From: Acinetobacter calcoaceticus
Lineage (GTDB): Bacteria; Pseudomonadota; Gammaproteobacteria; Pseudomonadales; Moraxellaceae
DNA: 44,025 nucleotides
NCBI RefSeq assembly: GCF_004345325.1
Contig: NZ_SLVJ01000014.1
Span: forward strand, 61,407-105,431
Direction: 5' to 3'
Shown: piece after piece, positions 29,016-38,000 of the stretch
Layout: the number at the start of each line of letters is the position of its first letter
Position numbering within the stretch: the first letter of the stretch is position 1
Made by a program: the position numbers and the translations under genes
The notes under the pieces: model-generated
Told to the model about the DNA's origin: nothing
Databases searched by the model: none
Seen by the model: the letters and a program-made list of their open reading frames with translations, nothing else

Positions 29016-29690
29016 TCACTGTGCCAAGATACAGGGTGAGCTTTTACGCTGATAATCCCCACCCCAAGTCCGGTGACCTTGGGTATCGATATGAAAGCTA
29101 CGACTTGGATAGACCCCAAGTCCCATCTTTGCCTTTGCACCTGACTCACTCCAAAACTGACACATTTGCTGCTGCAACTGCAGATAAGCACTCTGGCGAT
29201 AGGGCTTCCAGTTCTCATCCAGAGCTTTAAAATCAACTGCATGATTATGCACATGCTTACTGCGTTTGGCCCCTTTGATACAGTCATTCATTTCAGCACT
29301 GCGATAGGTCGAGATGATTTGATAATGCTTGAATAATCCTTGGGCTTGTAGACGCTCAATCAGCTTTAGACTCGGGATAATATGTGACCATTGCTGTTCT
29401 GGTGGAATAGAAAAACGTAGATGCTCACACTGCGCTGGTGTGCGATGCCCATTGAAACTCAAGGCATAAAGACTGAGCGGTTGATCAATACGCTCTGCCA
29501 CATAGGCCTGATATTTGGCCAACTGCGCTGGATTTTGCTGCGCTTTCCATTGCTCAAATTGCTTCAGGGTCTTGGCATCAACTGGATAATGCGGATCTTC
29601 GGGAAGTTGCACCTTCTTCGACGTTGGCTTACACGATGCCAAGATCGCAGTGCATAAGATCAGCACTGCAACCATCCATGGCGAGCGCAT
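29016..29690 (-). CDS. M15-family (VanY/D-Ala-D-Ala carboxypeptidase-like) lipoprotein
   Basis: A 224-residue protein with a lipoprotein signal from ATG 29690 (MRSPWMVAVLILCTAILASC, lipobox LASC). The middle carries YQIISTYRSAEMNDCIKGAK, then SKHVHNHAVDF, which fits the S-x-H-x6-D zinc-binding block of M15 peptidases. Later SFHIDTQGHRTWGG supplies the third ligand. M15 enzymes trim peptidoglycan stem peptides in the periplasm. The usual Gly in the block is Asn here, so activity is not assured. Starting at the upstream TTG 29735 would weaken the signal peptide. A decayed copy is at 30674-31366. Confidence 0.75.
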   Translation of the reverse strand: MRSPWMVAVLILCTAILASCKPTSKKVQLPEDPHYPVDAKTLKQFEQWKAQQNPAQLAKYQAYVAERIDQPLSLYALSFNGHRTPAQCEHLRFSIPPEQQWSHIIPSLKLIERLQAQGLFKHYQIISTYRSAEMNDCIKGAKRSKHVHNHAVDFKALDENWKPYRQSAYLQLQQQMCQFWSESGAKAKMGLGVYPSRSFHIDTQGHRTWGGDYQRKSSPCILAQ

Positions 29691-29817
29691 GATCGATTGG
29701 GGCTTTGCATCGGTATTGCTCAGGTCTATAGACAAGGTCGATCCATTTTAAGTTGAGTAGGCAGATTGATTTTAATGCTCACTTTACAATGATAGCTCAA
29801 CAGACCCGTGTAAAAAG

Positions 29818-30612
29818 CTAAATTTTACTGAGCTGTAAATATATCGCTCTATTGCTAAAGGTGCCATCTGCTTGCAAATTGAAATAGCGGCGCACCATAT
29901 CTGAAACCTTGCTGTGTAGATAACGAATGCTTTGCACTGCAGTTTCAGGGGTCTGCATCCGTTCCACCCAACTTTTAAAATCTAGCTCTAAATGTTGTAT
30001 CTCGACCACCTCAACCTGAAAGCCCGCATATTCGGCAAAGCGCACCCACTGCGCTAAGCTGTAATTACGCACATGGCTGGGATCGCGGATGAACTCAATA
30101 CTCTGAATAAAAGTATCAATACTTGGATGTTCACTGCCCAAAGTATCAAATAGGATCACTTTGCCCTGTGGTTTTAAGACGCGATAGATCTGTTGCAAAG
30201 CTTGAGCCAAATCTTGCCAATGGTGTGCAGAGTAGCGACTCAAAACCACATCAAAATGATGATCTGCAAAATCTAAATGCTCTGCAGGACCGACTTGACC
30301 CACGATTTGATGCATGCCCTTTTTCCCAGCTTGGGCAACAACCAAATCAACCATTTCTGCACTGAGGTCGTAGGCTGTGACTTGTTGTGAATTGGCTGCG
30401 ACCTGATAACTGACATGCCCACCACCACATCCAAGGTCTAACACTTGAGCAGCAGGATACTGCCCGACCAGCTGTTGCATTTTGGCAAATTCAATACCTT
30501 GTGCATGTACGGTACTATTTAAATAAGCATCTGATTTTTGATGATATTGTTGTTGATTAATATCGTGTTGACTCTTCTGCGTAGTGCTTGTATTGGCATG
30601 ATGTCTGTGCAT
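29818..30612 (-). CDS. Class I SAM-dependent methyltransferase
   Basis: A 264-residue soluble methyltransferase of the UbiE/Methyltransf_11 type. Motif I is VLDLGCGGGHVSYQVA (residues 58-73). The acidic residue binding the ribose is in VTAYDLSAEM, and motif III/post III are in FDVVLSRYSAHHW and VLKPQGKVILFDTLG. The C-terminal part is long and helical. The substrate is not evident. It sits between the M15-type lipoprotein and its decayed copy, same strand. Confidence 0.85.
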   Translation of the reverse strand: MHRHHANTSTTQKSQHDINQQQYHQKSDAYLNSTVHAQGIEFAKMQQLVGQYPAAQVLDLGCGGGHVSYQVAANSQQVTAYDLSAEMVDLVVAQAGKKGMHQIVGQVGPAEHLDFADHHFDVVLSRYSAHHWQDLAQALQQIYRVLKPQGKVILFDTLGSEHPSIDTFIQSIEFIRDPSHVRNYSLAQWVRFAEYAGFQVEVVEIQHLELDFKSWVERMQTPETAVQSIRYLHSKVSDMVRRYFNLQADGTFSNRAIYLQLSKI

Positions 30613-30673
30613 GGAGCTGATCTCATTCGATTAAAGATGCAGCATAGCCCTATAAATACAAAAAATAAAATGA

Positions 30674-31366
30674 TCATTTATACACATATGCATAACTTTT
30701 ATTTATCATTTTACGTGGCATCTCGGTCTGTAAGATTCGATGGCTCTTGGCCAAACCGAACTTCTGCATACTTGGACAAAAGCCCTCTTTAATCGTGGCA
30801 TCTTGGCTCCAACTACGATGATTTTGGCGATTGATGTGCAATATACGATGTTCATAAATGCCCAATCCCATCTTAAAGTGTCGCCCTTCTTGTTGCCAAA
30901 ATCCACAGAGTGCATCGATTTCTTGTGCATCATGCCCCGTGCCCACACTCGCTCTAGGCAATGCTTTGGCATAGACCCCTGAAGCGACGAATGACACTAC
31001 ATTTCGATTTTTCTCCTGACAGCTCGCAACGATTCCACGTACTGAAATAATCTGATAGTACTTGAGCAAGCCTGTGGCCTGTAACTTTTCATACAGTTGT
31101 AAGCTGGTCACGATATTCAACCATTCTGTTTGAGCAGGGATCATAAAGCGCTGCGATTCACAGTGCCGTTTCAATGCACCTGGATAATAGGTCAGTACAA
31201 ATATGCTTGGTATGACTTTGACATACTTACGCACATAACGTTGATATTCTTCAATTTGATGTGATGGTTGTGCGCTGATCCACTGCTGAAATTGTCGTTG
31301 ATGCACAGCCGACTCAGCTGAAACGGCAGGGACTAAATGTGACTGGGCATAGGGCCTTTGCAGCAT
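30674..31366 (-). pseudogene. Decayed paralogue of the M15-type lipoprotein
   Basis: Its 230-residue reading frame aligns along its length with the protein at 29016: QFQQWISAQPSHQIEEYQRYV versus QFEQWKAQQNPAQLAKYQAYV, the LQATGLLKYYQIIS block, and FKMGLGIYEHRILHINRQNHRSW. The signal peptide is absent. The zinc block SKHVHNHAVDF is replaced by VVSFVASGVY, so histidine and aspartate ligands are lost. Upstream DNA shows faint similarity to the 5' end of the intact gene, but in broken frame. It is either a pseudogene or an inactive paralogue. The C-terminus is extended by basic residues. Confidence 0.6.
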
Positions 31367-31369
31367 CAA

Positions 31370-31822
31370 TGGGCTGATCTATAACGACCAGGTTAGATAT
31401 TTGAATACGGGCCAGATCATTATCTTGAGCATGTTGCAATAGCCAGCTTGAAGGTGCTGCTATCTTAGGTTTACTACGACTAAAGTATATTTTAAAAATG
31501 TTATGCTTTTTCTCACTAAAATCACAAGATTGACTGCATTAATTTAGTGATTTGGTTGGATATTTAAAGATGAAAATAGATTGCTGAACAGATTGCAATC
31601 CTTATCGTGAAATCACTCAATCATCTACGCCTCCCGACAATAACCAAGCCCTCATGCCTGTTATGAGGCTAATTGTTTGATTGATTGGAAATAACAGAAA
31701 ACATAACCATTTTAAAATACGCTAAAATCAAATCACTTCTTTTGATCTGATGCAAAGCGTGGGCCTCAATTGATAAAAACCAACTCAGTGATGTTACAAA
31801 AAAAATGCAGAAAGAATTTTAC
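31370..31822. other. Intergenic region upstream of the TetR operator
   Basis: 453 nt with no convincing gene. The left part (to about 31500) reads on the minus strand like a decayed 5' end of the M15-type copy. The rest is AT-rich and carries promoter sequences for the tetR gene. Confidence 0.4.
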
Positions 31823-31842
31823 AACGGACAAAAATGTCCGTT
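31823..31842. promoter_or_regulatory. Probable TetR-family operator
   Basis: AACGGACA-AAAA-TGTCCGTT is a perfect palindrome of two 8-bp arms with a 4-bp spacer, 24 to 43 nt upstream of the tetR gene. Size, symmetry and place are typical for an autoregulating TetR repressor. Confidence 0.72.
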
Positions 31843-31883
31843 AAATATCATTCAATAGATTAAATGTGATCAATCCAATATTG

Positions 31884-32441
31884 ATGATGAATCAGCGCCA
31901 ACAACAAGCCCAACAAAATCGTGAAATATTGATGCAATCCGCATTGGATGTCTTTCGCGATCATGGCATTAATGCCCCCTTACAACTGATCATCCAAGAT
32001 GCGCAATTGGGCCGTGCCACCTTTTATCGCAACTTCGCGGATCGTCGTGCCTTGGTGTTGGCCTTGATGCAACATGCACTGGCACGTCTTGAGAAAAATG
32101 CGCAAAGCTTTTCCCTCTACCCCGATGGTTTTATACGCTTGGTTCGCAATCACATTCAAGATCTGCCCTACCTCACTGCGCTCATGGAATATTGGCGCGT
32201 CATCCCACACGATGATCCTGAACTATTGGCGATCTACCAGCAACGGGATGCCATCCTGCAACCCTTGATTGACACGGCGATTAAACATCATTTGTGTAGA
32301 TCAGACCTCAGCCCCAAAGACTATGCCCTGCTCAACGCCATACTGCGTGCGTCATTTCAAGGTCATACTGAACAAGCACAGATCCAATTGGCTGAACGCG
32401 CGGTGGAGTTGTTTATCCACGGCATTCAGCTACAGGCCTAA
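31884..32441 (+). CDS. TetR/AcrR family repressor
   Basis: A 185-residue TetR-family regulator. The N-terminal helix-turn-helix is REILMQSALDVFRDHGINAPLQLIIQDAQLGRATFYRNFADRRAL in outline, with the typical TFYRNF turn. The C-terminal ligand domain is unclassified. I start at ATG 31884. A GTG at 31866 and ATG at 31887 are alternatives, and none has a good ribosome-binding site. It precedes the MFS and membrane-fusion genes by 109 nt on the same strand, and the palindrome at 31823-31842 suits autoregulation and control of the pump. Confidence 0.85.
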   Translation: MMNQRQQQAQQNREILMQSALDVFRDHGINAPLQLIIQDAQLGRATFYRNFADRRALVLALMQHALARLEKNAQSFSLYPDGFIRLVRNHIQDLPYLTALMEYWRVIPHDDPELLAIYQQRDAILQPLIDTAIKHHLCRSDLSPKDYALLNAILRASFQGHTEQAQIQLAERAVELFIHGIQLQA

Positions 32442-32550
32442 GCCATGCATCACCATATCCATCAGCTGTATACATCAGCACGCCAGCTACACACTTTGCC
32501 TGCGTACTGTCTAGGCAGTAACCGCATCTTGCTGAGTCAGTGAGGGATTG

Positions 32551-34212
32551 ATGGACAAACAGCCTCGCTTACTCGAACCCACCCCGGACTGGACCCCTGA
32601 AGAGCGCCCGACTTTGCCCGGTTCACCGGCAGTGATTAATCATCCCAACCATAAACGGGTGTTGTACCTGATCATTGGGATTTTCATCGCAATATCAGGC
32701 AGTTTGAGTAATGGTTTTATCACGGCGAATCTACCAATTATTCAAGGTGAATATGGTCTGACCCCGAGTGAGGCAGCGTGGATTCCTGCGGTCTATGTGA
32801 TGGCCAATGTCAGCTCCAACCTGATCTTGTTTAAGGCCCGACAACAGTATGGGCTTAGGCTATTTTCAGAGCTGGGCCTGATCTTGTTTATTGCCGTACT
32901 GATCATGCATCTCGTGGTCCATACCTTTCATATGGCTCTATTCGTGCGTTTCGTCAGTGGTTTGGTCGCTGCCCCACTCAGTTCCTTGGGCATGTACTAC
33001 ATCATGCAGGCCTTTCAGCGCGCGCATTTTGGTAAGGGCATTTATCTGGCGCTTGGCTTTCAGCAACTTGGTGTGCCTTTGGCATGGATCATTTCGCCGA
33101 GCTTGGTCGATGTCAATGATTGGGCGATCTTATACAGCTTTGAACTCGGTCTGGCACTATGTTGTTTGGCGATGGTGGTCGCGCTAAAACTACCACGCAG
33201 TCTGCGGATTGCGGTATTTGAAAAACAAGACTTTATCACCTTCGCCCTGTTGGCACCCGGCTTTGCATTATTGTGTATCGTACTGACTCAAGGCCCAATC
33301 CAATGGTGGTTCAATAGTCCAAGCTTGGCCTATATGCTGATTGCTGGCTTTGGACTGGTGCTGCTCGGCTTGGCCTATGAGCATTTTAGGGTCAATCCGA
33401 TGATCCAGACCCGATGGATCGGTACCGCTTCAGTGCTGAACTTTATCTTCGCGGCATTGGCGATCCGTTTTTTAATGTCAGAACAAAGTTATGCCGCAGT
33501 CAATTTCTTAAAAGCTATGGGCATGGGTCCTGATCAATTCGTCCCCCTTTACGCTGTGATCTTTGCCGGCATCACTGCGGGGACATTATTGAGTGCGTTG
33601 ACATTTTCACGAGAGCGCATCTTCCTACACTTACTGTTTGCTGTGGTATTGATCTTGGTGGCCTGTGGCTTGGATTATCAACTCACCAGCAGTGTACGCC
33701 CGGCCGATTTTTATCTCAGCCAATTTTTACTCGGCATTGCAGGTGGGGCTTTTATTGGCCCATTGCTATTGACCGGGATGATCCGTGCTTTGCAAAAAGG
33801 CCCCACCCATATCGTGACCTTTATCGTGCTGTTTTCTGCCACACAAAACTTCGGTGGATTGATCGGTAATTCATTCTTCTCCACCTATCAACAGCACCGC
33901 AGCCAAAGTTATAAAATGGAAATGTTCAATGAACTCTCCCCCAATCAAGCCTTGGTCGAACAGCGCCTACACAGCACTGCATCTGCAACGAGCAGCTACC
34001 TCACAGATCCGCAATTGGAACAAAATCAAGCCTTAAGAAGCCTAAACACCACGGTAAGCCGTGAAGCTCAAGTCCGTGCCTACAATGATGTGATTGCGCT
34101 TAACGGGATATTTGCCTTGATATTGCTGCTTTGGGGCAGTGCCAATATCCTGTGGAGTCGCTATCGTTTGGCTCAAACTGCGCCCCCAATCAACACAGAA
34201 TCCACAAAATAG
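32551..34212 (+). CDS. MFS drug efflux permease, DHA2/EmrB type
   Basis: A 553-residue inner-membrane permease with about 14 helices. The first helix pair contains ITANLPIIQGEYGLTPSEAAWIPAVYVMANV, the DHA2-family pattern. R-rich loops follow, as does LGIAGGAFIGPLLLTG. A periplasmic loop near residues 455-510 is soluble and charged. It works as a proton-drug antiporter, with the adjacent membrane-fusion protein linking it to an outer-membrane channel. TTG 32548 is directly before ATG 32551. GAGGG (32542-32546) serves either. Substrate unknown. Confidence 0.88.
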   Translation: MDKQPRLLEPTPDWTPEERPTLPGSPAVINHPNHKRVLYLIIGIFIAISGSLSNGFITANLPIIQGEYGLTPSEAAWIPAVYVMANVSSNLILFKARQQYGLRLFSELGLILFIAVLIMHLVVHTFHMALFVRFVSGLVAAPLSSLGMYYIMQAFQRAHFGKGIYLALGFQQLGVPLAWIISPSLVDVNDWAILYSFELGLALCCLAMVVALKLPRSLRIAVFEKQDFITFALLAPGFALLCIVLTQGPIQWWFNSPSLAYMLIAGFGLVLLGLAYEHFRVNPMIQTRWIGTASVLNFIFAALAIRFLMSEQSYAAVNFLKAMGMGPDQFVPLYAVIFAGITAGTLLSALTFSRERIFLHLLFAVVLILVACGLDYQLTSSVRPADFYLSQFLLGIAGGAFIGPLLLTGMIRALQKGPTHIVTFIVLFSATQNFGGLIGNSFFSTYQQHRSQSYKMEMFNELSPNQALVEQRLHSTASATSSYLTDPQLEQNQALRSLNTTVSREAQVRAYNDVIALNGIFALILLLWGSANILWSRYRLAQTAPPINTESTK

Positions 34213-34221
34213 GAGATCGCC

Positions 34222-35370
34222 ATGTCAAGCACACCCAATGCGCCCACTCCGAACGCGGCAGCAGACACGACAGAAAAAAAACCAGAACCACTGTCTTTGA
34301 CGCCACCGCCTTCGAGTAAGTTAATTGCCACACCGAAACGCATCCTGTGGCTGATGCTGCTGGTGTTTATCTTTGGTGTGGTGATCATCCTCTGGGCATG
34401 GCGCATTGGCCCATTTAATAGCAGCATACAAAAAACGGATAACAGCTATATAAAGAGCCAAACCACCATTTTATCTTCACAAATCAATGGCTATGTGCAA
34501 GATGTTCTGGTCAAGGATTTTGATCAAGTCCAACAAGGCCAAGCCCTGATGCATATCGATGCCACGCCCTACAATCAAAAAGTCAGTCAATCACAATCGG
34601 GTGTAGCACAAAGCCAAAACACACTGGCCAATCAAGCACAGTTGATTCAGCAACGTAAAGCCGATATTACCGCGGCGAAAGCCAAAGTGGATCAAGCCCA
34701 AGCAGCTTATCAATTGTCCCGTTCGCAACTGCAACGCTATCAACAATTGGGAAATAGTGGCGCAGCTGCCAAATCTGAACAAGATAAAGCCCTTGCTGAT
34801 ACTCAAAACAATGCAGCCATGCTCAAACAAGCACAGGCCAATGTCATCGTCAGTGAGGAGGCATTGAAAACAGCTCAGGTGGCTGAAACAGGACTCAAAG
34901 CACAAGTCTCTAGTGCCCAAGCGCTGTTGGATCAAGCCAAAACCACGCAAAACTATAGTACCATTCACGCACCGATGTCAGGCCAACTGGGTGAGGTCAC
35001 ACCGCGGGTTGGACAATATGTTGCAGCGGGAACGCAATTGTTGTTTTTGATCCCCAAACAGACATGGGTGATGGCCAATTTTAAAGAAACCCAGATCGCT
35101 GATATAAAAATCGGGCAACGGGCGTGGTTTACGGTAGATGCACTGAAGCATCAGAAATTTACTGGACGAGTCGATCAAATCTCGCCTGCAGCAGGTTCCG
35201 AATTTAGTGTGCTTAAGGCGGACAATGCCACAGGTAATTTTACCAAGGTGGTACAGCGCATCTCAGTGCGGATTGCCATTGATGCGAATCAAGCCGATAT
35301 CGATCGACTACGCCCGGGAATGTCAGTGGTGACTTCGGTGGATACCCAATCCAAAGCAATGGATCACTAA
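34222..35370 (+). CDS. HlyD/EmrA-type membrane fusion protein
   Basis: A 382-residue periplasmic adaptor anchored by one N-terminal helix (ILWLMLLVFIFGVVIILWAW, about residues 40-60). It follows with IKSQTTILSSQINGYVQDVLVKDFDQVQQGQALMHID (lipoyl-like half), a long coiled-coil hairpin rich in Q and A, and TIHAPMSGQLGEVTPRVGQYV (second lipoyl half), then the beta-barrel domain. It lies 9 nt after the MFS gene with the same direction. Its N-terminal 40 residues are P, A and T rich. No outer-membrane TolC-like gene is in the window. Confidence 0.9.
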   Translation: MSSTPNAPTPNAAADTTEKKPEPLSLTPPPSSKLIATPKRILWLMLLVFIFGVVIILWAWRIGPFNSSIQKTDNSYIKSQTTILSSQINGYVQDVLVKDFDQVQQGQALMHIDATPYNQKVSQSQSGVAQSQNTLANQAQLIQQRKADITAAKAKVDQAQAAYQLSRSQLQRYQQLGNSGAAAKSEQDKALADTQNNAAMLKQAQANVIVSEEALKTAQVAETGLKAQVSSAQALLDQAKTTQNYSTIHAPMSGQLGEVTPRVGQYVAAGTQLLFLIPKQTWVMANFKETQIADIKIGQRAWFTVDALKHQKFTGRVDQISPAAGSEFSVLKADNATGNFTKVVQRISVRIAIDANQADIDRLRPGMSVVTSVDTQSKAMDH

Positions 35371-35398
35371 ACCCACAGCCTAAATGTTCACCACTCAA

Positions 35399-35430
35399 CT
35401 GTTTAACCACGAAACTGTTTAACCACGAAA
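35399..35430. repeat. Short tandem direct repeat
   Basis: CTGTTTAACCACGAAA occurs twice in a row (35399-35414 and 35415-35430). A third, partly degenerate unit (CCATTTAACCGTTTAAC) follows before the next gene. Function unknown. Confidence 0.8.
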
Positions 35431-35461
35431 CCATTTAACCGTTTAACGCGAAGAGATGATG

Positions 35462-36343
35462 ATGCAACAACAATTTGATCAGATCGCACAGGCCGTCAGT
35501 ACGCAAAGCATTGTGCTGGCGGATAATGTGCAATTGACCATCAAACGTTTGGATCAAATCCATCCACAGATTTCAGGCAATAAATTCTTCAAACTGAAAT
35601 ACAATCTGATCGAAGCCAAAAGCTTGGGTTATCGACAGATATTGACCTTTGGTGGTGCTTATTCCAACCATATTGCCGCAACTGCATATGCAGCAGCGCT
35701 GTTTGGATTTGAGAGTATTGGGATCATTCGTGGTGAAGAGCTGGCGCAACACCCCCTCAATCCAACCTTAGCCACGGCGCAAAGTCTGGGCATGCAGTTG
35801 CAATTTGTCTCGCGCCAAAGCTACAGAGAAAAACATCAAGCTGCTTACCTCGCTGCCTTAGAACTACGCTATCCCCACGCCTATATCGTCCCTGAAGGTG
35901 GCAGTAATGCCTTGGCTGTTCAAGGCTGTCAGGAAATCCTCAGCCTACAGGATCGACAGGACTATGATCAGATCTGTGCAGCAGTTGGTACTGGAGGCAC
36001 TTTGGCTGGCATCATCGAAGCCAGTTCAGATCAGCAACAGGTCTTGGGATTCTCCGCCTTAAAAGGTGATTTTCTACATGCACAGGTGCAGCAATATACC
36101 GATAAATGCAATTGGCGCATTATTGATGACTATTGCTGCGGCGGCTATGCCAAGACCTCAACTGCCCTGCTGCAATTTATTGAGGATTTTGAACTCGCTT
36201 TTACCATCCCGATCGAACCGATCTATACCGGAAAAATGCTCTACGGAATTTTTGATCTGATCAGCAAGGGCCACTTTAAGGCTGGCACTCGCATTCTCGC
36301 CATTCATTCTGGTGGCTTACAGGGCAAAGCAGCCACCGCTTAA
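35462..36343 (+). CDS. PLP-dependent D-cysteine desulfhydrase / ACC deaminase-like enzyme
   Basis: A 293-residue fold type II PLP enzyme. The lysine forming the Schiff base lies in ISGNKFFKLKYN, and the following ILTFGGAYSNHIAATAYAA binds the substrate. VPEGGSNALAVQGC and GTGGTLAGII supply the phosphate-binding turn. Family members act on D-cysteine (to pyruvate, H2S and ammonia) or 1-aminocyclopropane-1-carboxylate. Sequence alone does not tell which. Three in-frame ATGs lie at 35456, 35459 and 35462. The last is best spaced from GAAGAG. Confidence 0.85.
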   Translation: MQQQFDQIAQAVSTQSIVLADNVQLTIKRLDQIHPQISGNKFFKLKYNLIEAKSLGYRQILTFGGAYSNHIAATAYAAALFGFESIGIIRGEELAQHPLNPTLATAQSLGMQLQFVSRQSYREKHQAAYLAALELRYPHAYIVPEGGSNALAVQGCQEILSLQDRQDYDQICAAVGTGGTLAGIIEASSDQQQVLGFSALKGDFLHAQVQQYTDKCNWRIIDDYCCGGYAKTSTALLQFIEDFELAFTIPIEPIYTGKMLYGIFDLISKGHFKAGTRILAIHSGGLQGKAATA

Positions 36344-36447
36344 AACATACTCTTTACATTAAGACGCTGTTTTTTGCTGTCGATCAGTCCTGAAAAAAAA
36401 TCAAAAATTGGCTATAATCCGCAACTTTCTAGCTAGACGAGTTTTAC

Positions 36448-37647
36448 ATGTCCCACTCTCATTATGATGTCATTGTGCTTGGTGCAGGCGCATCTGGACT
36501 CATGCTGGCGGCTTTGGCTGCGCAACGTGGACGTAAAGTCTTGGTCTTAGAAAAAGCCAATAAAATTGGTAAAAAAATCCTGATGTCCGGTGGGGGTAAA
36601 TGTAACTTCACCAATATGGAAGTCGAGCCTCAGCACTTTATTTCGCACAATCCGCATTTTGTGATTTCAGCCTTGACCCGTTATAGCAACTGGGACTTTA
36701 TCGGCATGGTCTGTGACTATGGGATTGAGTACGAAGAACGTGGCAATGGTCGTTTGTTTACCCTCAATGGTGCCAAAGAAATCTTGGCCATGCTGCTCAA
36801 GCAATGTGAAAAAACCCAAAAAGTCAGCATTAAAACAGATGCTGAAGTCACGGCTGTCAATCTACTTGCAGAAGATCGCTTTCAAGTTGAATCCACCCAA
36901 GGCCGCTTTGAGACAGGTTCCTTGGTGGTGGCCAGCGGTGGTCTCTCCATCCCGACCTTAGGTGGTTCTGGTATTGGTTATCAACTTGCCAAACAATTTG
37001 GTCATCATGTCTATCCGACACGTGCCGGTCTGGTGCCCTTTACCTTTAGTGATCAATTTAAACTCGTAACCACGCGCTTAAGTGGCAATGCCTTAGACGT
37101 CAACCTCAGTAATTCGCTCAATGCCTTTAATGAAGCCCTACTGTTTACCCACCGTGGCCTGAGTGGGCCCAGTGCCTTGCAGCTATCAAACTATTGGTTG
37201 CCGGGGCAAAGTTTTGAAATTAACTTCCTACCGAAACTTGAGTTAACTGCTTTTTTCCAAGCGAAAAAAAGCCAACAGCCGAAAGTCTTGCTGCGTACCT
37301 TATTGGTTGAATTAATGGCCAAAAGTGTGGTCTTAGAACTGCAACAATTGATTTGGCCTAGCGTTGCAGAAACCGCAATCGGTCAGATCAGTGATGAACA
37401 GTTAAAACAGATTGCACAACAGTTGCATGCCTTTGAAGTTAAGCCTTCGGGCACTGAGGGCTATCGCACTGCTGAAGTGACCTTGGGTGGTGTGGATACC
37501 GCTGAAGTTTCCTCAAAAACCATGCAAAGTAACAAGCAAAAAGGGCTTTATTTCATTGGTGAAGTCTTAGACGTAACGGGCCATCTGGGCGGTTACAATT
37601 TTCAATGGGCTTGGTCATCAGCCTATGCCGCTGCACAGTATGTCTAA
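36448..37647 (+). CDS. BaiN/HI0933-like flavoprotein oxidoreductase
   Basis: A 399-residue NAD(P)/FAD-dependent oxidoreductase of the HI0933/YhiN/BaiN family. The dinucleotide-binding VIVLGAGASGLMLAALAAQRG is at the start. The family signature MSGGGKCNFTN follows at about residue 50. The later GLVPFTF, THRGLSGPSALQLSNYW and GEVLDVTGHLGGYNFQWAWSSAYAA motifs are all typical. The physiological substrate is unknown in most members. A short hydrophobic helix connects to the C-terminus. Monocistronic. Confidence 0.92.
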   Translation: MSHSHYDVIVLGAGASGLMLAALAAQRGRKVLVLEKANKIGKKILMSGGGKCNFTNMEVEPQHFISHNPHFVISALTRYSNWDFIGMVCDYGIEYEERGNGRLFTLNGAKEILAMLLKQCEKTQKVSIKTDAEVTAVNLLAEDRFQVESTQGRFETGSLVVASGGLSIPTLGGSGIGYQLAKQFGHHVYPTRAGLVPFTFSDQFKLVTTRLSGNALDVNLSNSLNAFNEALLFTHRGLSGPSALQLSNYWLPGQSFEINFLPKLELTAFFQAKKSQQPKVLLRTLLVELMAKSVVLELQQLIWPSVAETAIGQISDEQLKQIAQQLHAFEVKPSGTEGYRTAEVTLGGVDTAEVSSKTMQSNKQKGLYFIGEVLDVTGHLGGYNFQWAWSSAYAAAQYV

Positions 37648-37700
37648 ACAAACAACTGCTCAATACTGTTTCAGGCTCTAAGCAATGTAATGCATATAGT

Positions 37701-37913
37701 CTAAGCGGGTCGTTGTGTTGAGTCTGGCTCATTGTCAACGGATTGTGGCGCTTTTTCTGGTGCAGCAACCTGAGTCTTAAACACAAAGCGGTAGGCGCTG
37801 ACCAAAAATCCAACCGTAATCCCTGCGATCACAATCGGTGCTAAAAATTTATGCGGGTGCTTGTTCGGATGGCTATTCTGTTGACTACTCGGATGCTTAG
37901 GCGTTCTTGGCAT
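37701..37913 (-). CDS. Small single-helix membrane protein (70 residues)
   Basis: A 70-residue protein from ATG 37913 (MPRTPKHPSSQQ), preceded by GGGAGAG with proper spacing. A histidine-, proline- and asparagine-rich N-terminus (HPNKHPHKF) is followed by one membrane helix APIVIAGITVGFLVSAY, and the C-terminal 20 residues are acidic (APEKAPQSVDNEPD). I do not recognise a family. It lies convergent to the flavoprotein gene and downstream of the channel gene, with a terminator between them. Confidence 0.65.
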   Translation of the reverse strand: MPRTPKHPSSQQNSHPNKHPHKFLAPIVIAGITVGFLVSAYRFVFKTQVAAPEKAPQSVDNEPDSTQRPA

Positions 37914-37951
37914 TGGACTCTCCCTTAATCTATAGGCCCTAGACAAAAAAT

Positions 37952-37985
37952 AAAAATCGACCACCCATTAGGGTGATCGATTTTT
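37952..37985 (-). terminator. Terminator of the channel gene
   Basis: AAAAATCGA-C-CACCC (37952-37966), loop ATTA, GGGTG-A-TCGATTTTT (37971-37985): a long stem with a single mismatch, followed by T on the minus strand. It ends the transcript of the gene starting at 39644. Confidence 0.88.
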
Positions 37986-38000
37986 AATATAAATCAAATG

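Noticed and set aside
28865..29287. A 140-residue minus-strand ORF overlapping the M15-type gene and membrane paralogue 4
   Set aside because: It overlaps two better-supported genes and has no recognisable features.
30706..30972. An 88-residue minus-strand ORF within the decayed M15 copy
   Set aside because: It is another frame of the same region. The peptidase-like frame aligns along its length with the intact paralogue.
31823..31842. The palindrome before tetR as a transcription terminator
   Set aside because: It lacks a following T-run and lies just before a gene, which fits an operator better.
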